Shown here one piece after another: positions 24,707 to 32,175 of a stretch of DNA of 64,000 nt (positions are counted from its first letter, which is position 1; each line of letters opens with the position of its first letter). Both the position numbers and the translations under genes were made by a program. The stretch is taken from the NCBI GenBank assembly GCA_030065915.1, contig JASJCQ010000015.1:62001-126000 (forward strand), read 5' to 3'. This DNA comes from Woeseiaceae bacterium. Its GTDB lineage: Bacteria > Pseudomonadota > Gammaproteobacteria > Steroidobacterales > Woeseiaceae. A model generated the notes under the pieces. That model had not been told where the DNA came from. It saw only the letters and a list, made by a program, of their open reading frames with translations, and made no database searches.

Positions 24707-26596
24707 TTAAGGTACGAGGCCGGTCTCGACCGCGTCTCGCGCCGCGTCCAGCAACTCGTCGGTATTGATCGGCTTGCTGAAGAGCTGGCAATTCTCGACC
24801 GGCCGGGCGTCAGTAACGACCTTGGACGTGTCGCCGCTGACAATAAAGGCCGGAAGGTCCGAGTCGAAGTGACCGCGAACCAGCTTGATCACCTCGACGC
24901 CGGTCGAATTGTCCGCGAGGTGGTAATCCGTGATGACCAGGGCCGGCGGCCGCGTGAGGCCGGATATCACCTCCTCAACCTCCGTCGCCGAGATCGCACG
25001 CTCTACGGTGTAGCCTTCAGCCTCGAGCAGCATCGCCCAGGCGTCGGCGACATTCACGTTGTCTTCAACGAGCAGCACGAGACCGGTTGAGCCCATCAGG
25101 CTCTCCGTCTGCTCGTCCTCGTCGTCTTCGATGTCCTGATCACCTAACGTCGAGATCTCCAGCGCGAAACTCGAGCCCTTGCCGACGGTCGACTCGACAC
25201 TGACCCGAATGTCGAGCAGGTCCGCGAGCCTGCGGACGATAGCGAGGCCGAGACCGAAGCCCTCCTTGGTCGCAGTCTTGCTGGATCCCTGGTTGAACTC
25301 GAGGAAGATGGACTCGAGCTCGTCCTCTTCGATCCCGACGCCAGTGTCCGTGACTTTCAGCCGGCACACATCGGCGTCGTGGCTACAGGTCAGTCGAACC
25401 TCGCCCTCCTCCGTGTAACGGATCGCGTTCGAGACCAGGTTCTGCAGAATCTCGCCCAAAAGACTCACATCACTGCGAATTACCGTCGGGCAGCTCTGGG
25501 CGCTGAACTTCAGTCCCTTGTGCTGGGCCTGGCGCCCAAACTCCGCCGCGAGGCGGTCGATCACCTTGGACACCGGAAACTCCTCGATCTCGGGCGCGAT
25601 GGCGCCGGCGTCCAGGCGGCTGATGTCGAGCAATGAGTTCAACAGGTTGGTCATCGCCGTCAGCGAGTTTTCCTGGCTGTCGATCATGGAAAGCGCCCGC
25701 TCATCCTTGACGGTGCGGCGTAGCGCGCCGTTTAAGAGGCTCAGTGCCTGAACGGGCTGGCGCAGGTCATGACTGGCGGCTGCCAGGAAAGCAGTATTCG
25801 CTTTGTTCGCTCGTTCCGCCTCCTCCTGTGCGGCGATAATCGCTCTCTCCATCCGGGCGCGCTCGGTGACGTCACGAATCGTGCTCGAAATGAATCGGCC
25901 GTTCTCAGACTCAACCGGGCTGAGACTGATCTCGACCGGAAACTCCTCACCGTCCTTTCGTCGTCCCAGCAATGCGAGGCCCTGGCCCATGGGCCGTAAT
26001 GACGGCGCCTCGAGGTACTTTGCGCGGTGGCGCTCGTGTTGTTCACGGATACGCTCGGGCAGCAGCATCTCGATGGGATTGCCGAGCAGCTCCCTCCGCG
26101 AATAGCCGAACATCTGCTCGGTCTGTGAGTTAACGATCGCAATCCGCCCCGAGGAGTCCACGATCACCATGGCATCCGGCGCGGTCTCGAGCAGCGTCCT
26201 GAAATAGGACTCAGAACCCATCGGCGCATCGATCTCTCGGACCGTGCTCGCGACCAGCAGGCCATCGGCGCTTTCCACCGGCAACAGGGCGATCTCGGCC
26301 CTGAACCGATCTCCGCCCTTACGCTGCGCCAGCAATTCCATGCCGGACAACAACGGCCGGGCATGCGGGTGAGCACCGAAAGCGTCCCGTAACTCGACGT
26401 GCTTATTTCGACGGGACTCGGGCATCAGGGTCTCGATCGGTTTGCCAATCATCTCGCCGGGCTCGAACCCGAACAGCAGTTCCGCCTTGCGGTTGGCGTA
26501 GATGATCTCACCCTCGGAATTGGAGACCACGGCGGCATCCGGGGCGGCATGCAGCAGCTGCATCGAGACATCGGCAGGCAGTTCGACAGCGGTCAT
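24707..26596 (-). CDS. PAS-PAS hybrid sensor histidine kinase
   Basis: A 629-residue soluble kinase with no membrane helix. Domains in order: PAS (about 10-122, NRKAELLFGFEPGEMIGKPI), a second PAS (about 130-250, NSQTEQMFGYSRRELLGNPI), HisKA with phospho-acceptor His276 (ASHDLRQPVQ), HATPase (N-box ILQNLVSNAIRYTEEGEV, then DTGVGIEEDE and GFGLGLAIVRR), and a C-terminal receiver with Asp557 (VITDYHL) and Lys608 (FSKPIN). The HDLRQP box is typical of kinases that pair with FixJ/NarL-type regulators. The two PAS modules could bind heme, flavin or a quinone; no clear FixL heme signature can be assigned by eye. It is transcribed away from ccoN and near the FixJ-like gene, suggesting redox or oxygen control of the cbb3 oxidase. 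Confidence 0.92.
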   Translation of the reverse strand: MTAVELPADVSMQLLHAAPDAAVVSNSEGEIIYANRKAELLFGFEPGEMIGKPIETLMPESRRNKHVELRDAFGAHPHARPLLSGMELLAQRKGGDRFRAEIALLPVESADGLLVASTVREIDAPMGSESYFRTLLETAPDAMVIVDSSGRIAIVNSQTEQMFGYSRRELLGNPIEMLLPERIREQHERHRAKYLEAPSLRPMGQGLALLGRRKDGEEFPVEISLSPVESENGRFISSTIRDVTERARMERAIIAAQEEAERANKANTAFLAAASHDLRQPVQALSLLNGALRRTVKDERALSMIDSQENSLTAMTNLLNSLLDISRLDAGAIAPEIEEFPVSKVIDRLAAEFGRQAQHKGLKFSAQSCPTVIRSDVSLLGEILQNLVSNAIRYTEEGEVRLTCSHDADVCRLKVTDTGVGIEEDELESIFLEFNQGSSKTATKEGFGLGLAIVRRLADLLDIRVSVESTVGKGSSFALEISTLGDQDIEDDEDEQTESLMGSTGLVLLVEDNVNVADAWAMLLEAEGYTVERAISATEVEEVISGLTRPPALVITDYHLADNSTGVEVIKLVRGHFDSDLPAFIVSGDTSKVVTDARPVENCQLFSKPINTDELLDAARDAVETGLVP

Positions 26597-26673
26597 TTAC
26601 AAGGGATCCAGAGCGATCTTCGAGTATATCGGCAATAAGGCGACATTGCAGACGACAAACGGCCTCAAAGCCC

Positions 26674-26713
26674 ATACGTATCGTCCCTTATATGCCGGGG
26701 TATCGATCCGTAT
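26674..26713. promoter_or_regulatory. Inverted repeat in the kinase-ccoN divergent region
   Basis: ATACGTATCG (26674-26683) and CGATCCGTAT (26704-26713) form an inverted repeat with one mismatch and a 20-base spacer, in the 154-base gap between the kinase and ccoN. It is flanked by C-run and G-run sequences (CCC before, AGGGG after). A LuxR/FixJ-type regulator could bind such half-sites. I looked for an FNR/Anr box (TTGAT-N4-ATCAA) and found only a single half-site, TTGAT at 26732-26736. Confidence 0.35.
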
Positions 26714-26750
26714 AGGGGTGCCGATAAGGCATTGATAGCCTGCGTGCACG

Positions 26751-28235
26751 ATGATCGGCATGGGTCATCGAATTCACGCGGTCCGACCGCACAAAAACAA
26801 CTTTAACCGGGATAAAGCCTTGCAAAATTCTGCTGAGTACAACGACACCGTTGTTCGCCAGTTCGCGATCATGACGGTCGTCTGGGGCGTCGTCGGCATG
26901 CTCGCCGGCGTCTTCATCGCCGCGCAGTTGATCTGGCCCGCATTGAACTTCGAATTGCCATTCCTGACCTACTCACGACTCAGACCGCTGCACACGAACG
27001 CGGTGATCTTTGCGTTTGGCGGGTCGGCGTTGTTCGCGACAGCCTATTACGTCGTGCAGCGCACCTGCCACGTCAGGCTGGCCTTCGACAAGCTCGCTTC
27101 GTTCACCTTCTGGGGGTGGCAAACGGTCATCCTGCTGGCCGCGATTACTCTGCCTCTGGGCATTACGCAAGGCAAGGAATACGCGGAACTCGAGTGGCCA
27201 ATCGACCTGCTGATCGCGGTCGTCTGGGTGTCCTTCGCGCTCGTGTTTTTCGGCACGATAGTCAAGCGTCGGATCAAGCACATTTACGTGGCCAACTGGT
27301 TCTACGGTGCGTTCATCATCACCGTGGCCATACTGCACATTTTCAACAACCTCGCGTTGCCGGTCACGCTGACCAAGTCCTACCAGATCTACACCGGCGT
27401 CGTCGATGGCATGATGCAATGGTGGTACGGACACAACGCCGTCGGGTTCTTCCTGACCGCCGGTTTCCTCGGCATGATGTACTACTTCGTACCGAAGCAG
27501 GCCGGCCGCCCGATTTACTCGTATCGCCTGTCGGTCGTTCACTTCTGGTCGCTGATCGCGATCTACATGTGGGCCGGCCCGCACCACCTTCACTACACCT
27601 CGCTGCCCGACTGGGCACAGACGCTGGGCATGGTGTTCTCGCTGGTGCTGCTGGCGCCGAGCTGGGGCGGCATGATCAACGGCATCATGACGCTGTCCGG
27701 CGCCTGGCACAAACTGCGCACAGACCCGATCCTGAAGTTCATGATCGTCTCACTGTCCTTCTACGGCATGTCGACCTTCGAGGGCCCGATGATGTCGATC
27801 AAGACGGTCAACGCGCTGTCTCACTACACGGACTGGACCATTGGGCACGTACATTCAGGCGCCCTGGGTTGGGTCGCGATGATGACGATCGGTGCGATGT
27901 ACTCGCTGATTCCGCGCCTGTACAACCGTGAATCCATGTACAGCACCAAGCTGATCGACGTGCACTTCTGGACGTCCACGATTGGCGTTGTGCTGTACGC
28001 CGTGTCGATGTGGGTAGCCGGCATCACACAGGGACTCATGTGGCGTGCGGTCAATGACGACGGAACGCTGACCTACTCGTTCATCGAGTCACTGAAAGCT
28101 ACCTATCCGTACTACGGACTGAGGTTGATCGGCGGAATCCTGTTTATTTCCGGCATGTTCATCATGGTCTACAACGTCTGGAAGACCATCTCCGAGCAGA
28201 AACCGGTGCCCGTCCCCGTTATGGACCCGGCCTGA
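26751..28235 (+). CDS. ccoN: cbb3-type cytochrome c oxidase subunit I
   Basis: The catalytic heme-copper subunit of the high-affinity cbb3 oxidase, with about 12 membrane helices. Characteristic stretches are [20 protein letters not shown] (heme b ligand His), [20 protein letters not shown] (Cu-B His and the cross-linked Tyr region), [20 protein letters not shown] (Cu-B His pair) and [20 protein letters not shown] (heme ligands). It reduces oxygen to water and pumps protons. The ATG at 26751 gives a 23-residue N-terminal extension ([11 protein letters not shown]...) unlike known CcoN; the in-frame TTG at 26820, giving [18 protein letters not shown] after GGGATAAAG, matches the family start better. 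First gene of ccoNOQP. Confidence 0.95.
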   Translation: MIGMGHRIHAVRPHKNNFNRDKALQNSAEYNDTVVRQFAIMTVVWGVVGMLAGVFIAAQLIWPALNFELPFLTYSRLRPLHTNAVIFAFGGSALFATAYYVVQRTCHVRLAFDKLASFTFWGWQTVILLAAITLPLGITQGKEYAELEWPIDLLIAVVWVSFALVFFGTIVKRRIKHIYVANWFYGAFIITVAILHIFNNLALPVTLTKSYQIYTGVVDGMMQWWYGHNAVGFFLTAGFLGMMYYFVPKQAGRPIYSYRLSVVHFWSLIAIYMWAGPHHLHYTSLPDWAQTLGMVFSLVLLAPSWGGMINGIMTLSGAWHKLRTDPILKFMIVSLSFYGMSTFEGPMMSIKTVNALSHYTDWTIGHVHSGALGWVAMMTIGAMYSLIPRLYNRESMYSTKLIDVHFWTSTIGVVLYAVSMWVAGITQGLMWRAVNDDGTLTYSFIESLKATYPYYGLRLIGGILFISGMFIMVYNVWKTISEQKPVPVPVMDPA

Positions 28236-28249
28236 GAGAGCGAATCGAT

Positions 28250-28858
28250 ATGAGACATGAAGTCATAGAAAAAAGCGTCACCCTGATGATGGTCCTGATC
28301 GTCTGCGCCGTCAGCGTAGGCGGCCTCGTCGAGCTGGTGCCATTGATGATGAACGGCGAGGTCACCGAGCCCGCTGAGAACATCGAGGTCTACTCGCCGC
28401 TGCGCCTCGCCGGCCGTGACGTCTACGTCCGCGAAGGCTGCTACAACTGCCATTCACAGCAGATCCGGCCGTTTCGCAGCGAAACAGAACGCTACGGCCC
28501 GTACTCCGTCGCCGGTGAATTTGTCTACGACCGTCCGTTCCAGTTCGGTTCCAAGCGCACCGGGCCCGACCTGGCGCGTGTCGGCGGCCGCTATAGCGAC
28601 GACTGGCACTACCTGCATATGGTCGACCCGCGGGTCCTCGTACCCGAATCGAACATGCCGGGTTACCCATGGTTATCGGATCGCCTCGTGGACACAGAAC
28701 TTGTAGTCAGCAAACTCGAAGCACTGCAGACCCTGGGCGACCCGTACACCGACGAGCAGATTGCGAATGCACCGGCGGAGTTGGACGGCAAGACCGAGAT
28801 GGATGCGATCATCGCTTACCTGCAGGGCCTCGGCACGAATCGCAGCAACAGGCGGTAG
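28250..28858 (+). CDS. ccoO: cbb3-type cytochrome c oxidase subunit II
   Basis: A 202-residue membrane-anchored mono-heme cytochrome c. One N-terminal helix (about 8-33) anchors it; the heme-binding motif CYNCH is at 64-68, followed by the family block SQQIRPFRSETERYGPYS and the axial Met in ESNMPGYPWL. It passes electrons from CcoP to CcoN. It starts 14 bases after ccoN and is joined end to end with ccoQ (no spacing). Confidence 0.96.
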   Translation: MRHEVIEKSVTLMMVLIVCAVSVGGLVELVPLMMNGEVTEPAENIEVYSPLRLAGRDVYVREGCYNCHSQQIRPFRSETERYGPYSVAGEFVYDRPFQFGSKRTGPDLARVGGRYSDDWHYLHMVDPRVLVPESNMPGYPWLSDRLVDTELVVSKLEALQTLGDPYTDEQIANAPAELDGKTEMDAIIAYLQGLGTNRSNRR

Positions 28859-29026
28859 ATGAGCATGGATATCAATGATTTCAGGGGCCTTCTGACCGCC
28901 CTCATTTTCTTTGCCTTCGTCGCCATCTGGATCTGGGCTTTCAGCCGGCACAAGAAGAGCAGTTTCGAGCAAAACGCACGCATACCCTTTGACGACGAAG
29001 TTACACACGAGGAGATACAGAAATGA
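28859..29026 (+). CDS. ccoQ: cbb3 oxidase small subunit CcoQ
   Basis: A 55-residue single-helix protein starting MSMDINDFRGLLTALIFFAF with the helix at about 10-28, followed by WAFSRHKKSSFEQNARIPFD and an acidic tail. Position (directly after the ccoO stop, overlapping ccoP by ATGA) and the sequence pattern, helix followed by SRHKKSSFEQ-AR-PFDD, identify CcoQ. It stabilises the complex, in particular the interaction with CcoP. Confidence 0.93.
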   Translation: MSMDINDFRGLLTALIFFAFVAIWIWAFSRHKKSSFEQNARIPFDDEVTHEEIQK

Positions 29027-29919
29027 CCGATTTCTGGCACTGGTTTATCGCGGCAGGGACAATCATTTTTGTCATCTGGTGTGTGTGGCTCGTCCAGTGG
29101 AGCGGCAAACAGGGGCCCTCTAACGTCAAGGATGAAGAGCTTGTTGGTCACAAGTGGGATGGCGATCTCGAAGAGTGGAACAACCCGGCGCCGCGCTGGT
29201 GGCTGTACCTGTACTTCATCACGATCATCTTCGCCGTCGGCTACATGGTGGCCTATCCGGGACTGGGTTCGTTTGGCGGCACGCTAGGCTGGTCGCAGTA
29301 CGGACAGTACGACGCGGAGATGGAAGCCGCAGCGGCTCGCTATGAGCCGATCTACGAGCGCTTCGCTGCGATGTCGTTCGATGAACTCAAAGCGAACGAT
29401 GACGCGCATCAGCTGGGTAAGAGCCTGTACGCGAGTTACTGCACGACCTGTCACGGATCCGACGCCCGCGGCGCAGTCGGCTACCCGAGCCTGACGGATA
29501 ACGACTGGCTGTACGGCAACGCAGAACAGCAGATCATTACGTCGATCAGCCAGGGCCGCAACGGCATCATGCCGGCGCTCGGTCCCGCGCTGGGCGGCGA
29601 CGCCGGTGTCGACAACATGGTCAGTTATGTTCGCAGCCTGTCCGGACTCGAGGAAGCCAGCGCGGACGCGATGTCGGCGCAGCCGTTGTATGTCGCCCTG
29701 TGCTCGGCCTGCCACGCTGTCGACGGCAAGGGTAACCAGATGCTGGGCGGTCCGAACCTGACCGACGATATCTGGCTCTACGGTGGCTCCACGGAAGACG
29801 TTCGCGCGACGATCGTAAACGGTCGCAATGCCATGATGCCGTCTCACCAGAACCTGCTGGGCGACAAGCGCTTGCGCATCCTGGCTGCCTATGTCGGCAG
29901 CCTTTCCGAGCGGCAGTAG
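29023..29919 (+). CDS. ccoP: cbb3-type cytochrome c oxidase subunit III (di-heme)
   Basis: A 298-residue di-heme cytochrome c. It has two N-terminal membrane helices (about 7-26 and 59-78), with the conserved HKWDGDLEEWNNPAPRWWLY between them, and two cytochrome c domains with CTTCH (140-144) and CSACH (227-231). Axial Met residues lie in NGIMPALGPAL and NAMMPSHQNLL. CcoP takes electrons from soluble cytochromes. The start overlaps ccoQ by four bases. The two-helix N-terminus is the gammaproteobacterial form. Confidence 0.96.
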   Translation: MTDFWHWFIAAGTIIFVIWCVWLVQWSGKQGPSNVKDEELVGHKWDGDLEEWNNPAPRWWLYLYFITIIFAVGYMVAYPGLGSFGGTLGWSQYGQYDAEMEAAAARYEPIYERFAAMSFDELKANDDAHQLGKSLYASYCTTCHGSDARGAVGYPSLTDNDWLYGNAEQQIITSISQGRNGIMPALGPALGGDAGVDNMVSYVRSLSGLEEASADAMSAQPLYVALCSACHAVDGKGNQMLGGPNLTDDIWLYGGSTEDVRATIVNGRNAMMPSHQNLLGDKRLRILAAYVGSLSERQ

Positions 29920-29938
29920 AGCTTGAGGTAACGGAGAG

Positions 29939-30217
29939 ATGATCCAGGAAGCCTATCGAGGTGCGCGGCAGTGGAGCCGTGATCGACAGGCCATCGCTAT
30001 TGTCGTCTGGGTCTCTTTCCTCGCCGCGGCGGTCGGCACGATGCTGTTTTTCGCGATCTTCGACCCGGTGCAGCTGTTTGCCGACATGCACCTGTCTCGT
30101 GACGCCGGTTACGCGGTCGGTTTCTTCTTTTTCTGGATCCTGTGTGCGTCTGCAGCGGGAGTGACGGCGTGGCTGGTTCGCACGGCGCCGAAGCGAGACG
30201 CGAAGAAAGCGAAATGA
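29939..30217 (+). CDS. Small two-helix membrane protein in the cbb3 operon
   Basis: A 92-residue protein with two hydrophobic helices: about 20-43 (IAIVVWVSFLAAAVGTMLFF) and about 57-83 (GYAVGFFFFWILCASAAGVT), a short loop between, and a basic tail (KRDAKKAK). GGAGAG precedes the ATG; it starts 19 bases after ccoP and overlaps ccoG by ATGA, so it is surely expressed with the oxidase. I do not recognise the family. By position it may be an accessory subunit (like CcoM or CcoQ) or an assembly factor. Typical ccoNOQP-ccoGHIS loci do not have a gene at this place. Confidence 0.8.
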   Translation: MIQEAYRGARQWSRDRQAIAIVVWVSFLAAAVGTMLFFAIFDPVQLFADMHLSRDAGYAVGFFFFWILCASAAGVTAWLVRTAPKRDAKKAK

Positions 30218-31587
30218 GCAAAACGGACACGGCTGGCGCGGATCTCTTCGAGAGCGCGCAGAAGATCTACCCTCGCGAAATGAAAGGACGGTTTGCGAGC
30301 TTAAGCAAGCTGGCCACCCTGGTACTCCTCGGTCTCTTTTACATCGTGCCGTGGCTGACGTGGGACGGCCGTCAGGCGATCCTCTTTGACCTGCCAGAGC
30401 GCAAGTTCTACCTGATCGGCATCACACTCTGGCCGCAGGACTTCCCTTACCTCGCGGTTCTGCTGATCATTGCGGCGCTGTCGCTGTTCTTCTTCACGGC
30501 ACTTGCCGGACGCCTGTGGTGCGGGTTCGCGTGCCCCCAGACGGTTTGGACGGAAGCCTTTATCTGGATGGAGCAGTGGACGGAAGGCAACCGCTCGCAG
30601 CGCATGAAGCTCGACAAGGCGCCGATGAGTTTCACGAAGTTTCGCAAAAAAGCGAGCAAGCAGATCCTCTGGGTCACGTTCTCGCTTTGGACAGGCCTGA
30701 CGTTCGTCGGCTACTTCACCCCGATCCGCGAGGCCGCGATGGACGCCATGACGCTCAGCTTAAGCGGTTGGACGCTGTTCTGGGGTCTCTTCTACGGCTT
30801 CGCCACGTACGGAAACGCCGGCTACATGCGCGAGCAGGTCTGCAAGTACATGTGTCCTTACGCGCGTTTCCAGAGCGCGATGTTCGACAAAGACACTCTG
30901 ATTATTTCTTACGACGAATCCCGCGGCGAACCGCGCGGCCGGCGTAAACGTGGAGCGACAGAACACGGGCTGGGCGATTGTATCGACTGCACGTTGTGCG
31001 TCCAGGTCTGCCCGACCGGTATCGATATTCGCGACGGGCTGCAGTACGAGTGCATCGCCTGTGCTGCCTGTATCGACGCGTGCGACTCGGTCATGGACAA
31101 GATGAACTACCCGCGCGGTTTGGTCCGCTACACGACGCACAATGCCGTCACCGGGCAGAAGACCCGTGTCCTGAGACCTCGCGTGTTCGTCTACGCGACG
31201 CTGCTGTTAGTTCTGATGGGCGGCCTCGTCACGTCGGTCGTGACGCGCACGCCGATCATCCTCGACGTCATTCGGGATCGAAACTCGCTGTACCGCGAGG
31301 TGGCCGGCGACCAGGTAGAGAACATCTATACGCTCAAGGTCATCAACCAGCGCAACGACGAGCGGCAGTTCCGTCTCGAGGTCCAGGGTGTCGACGGACT
31401 GGTCGCGGATGGTGTTCCGAATCCGGTCATCGTTGCTGCCGGCGAAGTGCTGACGCTGCCGGTGACGCTCCGCGCCAGCCGTGACGATGCGAAAGGCATC
31501 AACGACATCGAATTCACGATCACGGACCTCGCGTCCGAGTCAGACTCGGTTGTCGAAGACAGCCGATTCGTGGGCCCTAATTATTGA
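30214..31587 (+). CDS. ccoG: Cytochrome c oxidase accessory protein CcoG (FixG)
   Basis: A 457-residue membrane ferredoxin-like protein. About five hydrophobic helices; two [4Fe-4S] motifs, CIDCTLCVQVC (Cys256, 259, 262, 266) and CIACAACIDAC (Cys280, 283, 286, 290); plus FACPQTVWTEAF and CKYMCPYARFQ with further conserved cysteines, and a C-terminal Ig-like domain. CcoG is reported to help reduce Cu(II) for delivery to the binuclear centre of CcoN. I start at ATG 30214 (MSKTDTAGADLFE), which overlaps the previous gene; the frame extends upstream to 30142, but that would lie wholly inside the small membrane protein gene. Confidence 0.95.
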   Translation: MSKTDTAGADLFESAQKIYPREMKGRFASLSKLATLVLLGLFYIVPWLTWDGRQAILFDLPERKFYLIGITLWPQDFPYLAVLLIIAALSLFFFTALAGRLWCGFACPQTVWTEAFIWMEQWTEGNRSQRMKLDKAPMSFTKFRKKASKQILWVTFSLWTGLTFVGYFTPIREAAMDAMTLSLSGWTLFWGLFYGFATYGNAGYMREQVCKYMCPYARFQSAMFDKDTLIISYDESRGEPRGRRKRGATEHGLGDCIDCTLCVQVCPTGIDIRDGLQYECIACAACIDACDSVMDKMNYPRGLVRYTTHNAVTGQKTRVLRPRVFVYATLLLVLMGGLVTSVVTRTPIILDVIRDRNSLYREVAGDQVENIYTLKVINQRNDERQFRLEVQGVDGLVADGVPNPVIVAAGEVLTLPVTLRASRDDAKGINDIEFTITDLASESDSVVEDSRFVGPNY

Positions 31588-31617
31588 TCACGGTATGATC
31601 CGGACATTCAGAGGAAG

Positions 31618-32133
31618 ATGACAATGAATCACGCTTTGCCCTGGCACCGACAGTTCTGGCCCTGGTTCCTGATATCGATTCCGGCCGCGACGGTATGCGC
31701 CTGCATGTTCACGATCTACCTGGCCGTGACAACGTCGGATTCCCTCGTGGTGTCCGCCGAAGGCGGCGTTGACGTCGTCACCGAGCGTGCACTCGCCGCT
31801 GAGAAGTTTGCCGCTCTGCTCGATATGCAGGGTGAGCTGTACTTCGATCGCGACACCGGTCTTGTGACGCTGACGCTGACCAACCTGCCGGACAGCACGC
31901 AACCGACGGCATTGTCGCTGGATTTTTCCCACCCGGCTTTCGTCGGGCGCGACCACAGCGTCGAGCTGCTGCCCTCCCCGTCGGAGAATGTCTACGTCGG
32001 GCAACAAACGGCGCCGATGGACGAGCGCTGGTACATGGTTCTGCAGCAGGACGACTGGCGCCTGACCGGCGTCTGGGACGGCGCACAGGGCTACAATGAC
32101 CGCGCGAAGCTGTCACCGCGCGGGGCCCGCTGA
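31618..32133 (+). CDS. ccoH: FixH family protein
   Basis: A 171-residue protein with one N-terminal membrane helix (PWFLISIPAATVCACMFTIY) and a periplasmic beta-rich domain, matching FixH/CcoH. These proteins are needed for assembly of the cbb3 oxidase and interact with CcoN or the copper transporter. Two ATGs are possible (31618 and 31624); AGAGGAAG directly before them suits the second, giving MNHALPWHRQFWPWFLIS. It lies between ccoG (30-base gap) and ccoI. Confidence 0.88.
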   Translation: MTMNHALPWHRQFWPWFLISIPAATVCACMFTIYLAVTTSDSLVVSAEGGVDVVTERALAAEKFAALLDMQGELYFDRDTGLVTLTLTNLPDSTQPTALSLDFSHPAFVGRDHSVELLPSPSENVYVGQQTAPMDERWYMVLQQDDWRLTGVWDGAQGYNDRAKLSPRGAR

Positions 32134-32175
32134 TCGACTGCCGGACAGGTAGTCGATGCTGCTGAGGACGTCACA

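Noticed and set aside
26597-26750. FNR/Anr box upstream of ccoN
   Set aside because: Only one half-site (TTGAT at 26732-26736) is present; the partner half is missing.
30142-30213. Longer N-terminus of CcoG
   Set aside because: The extension lies entirely in the preceding gene and lacks a start with a ribosome site; ATG 30214 with ATGA overlap is better.
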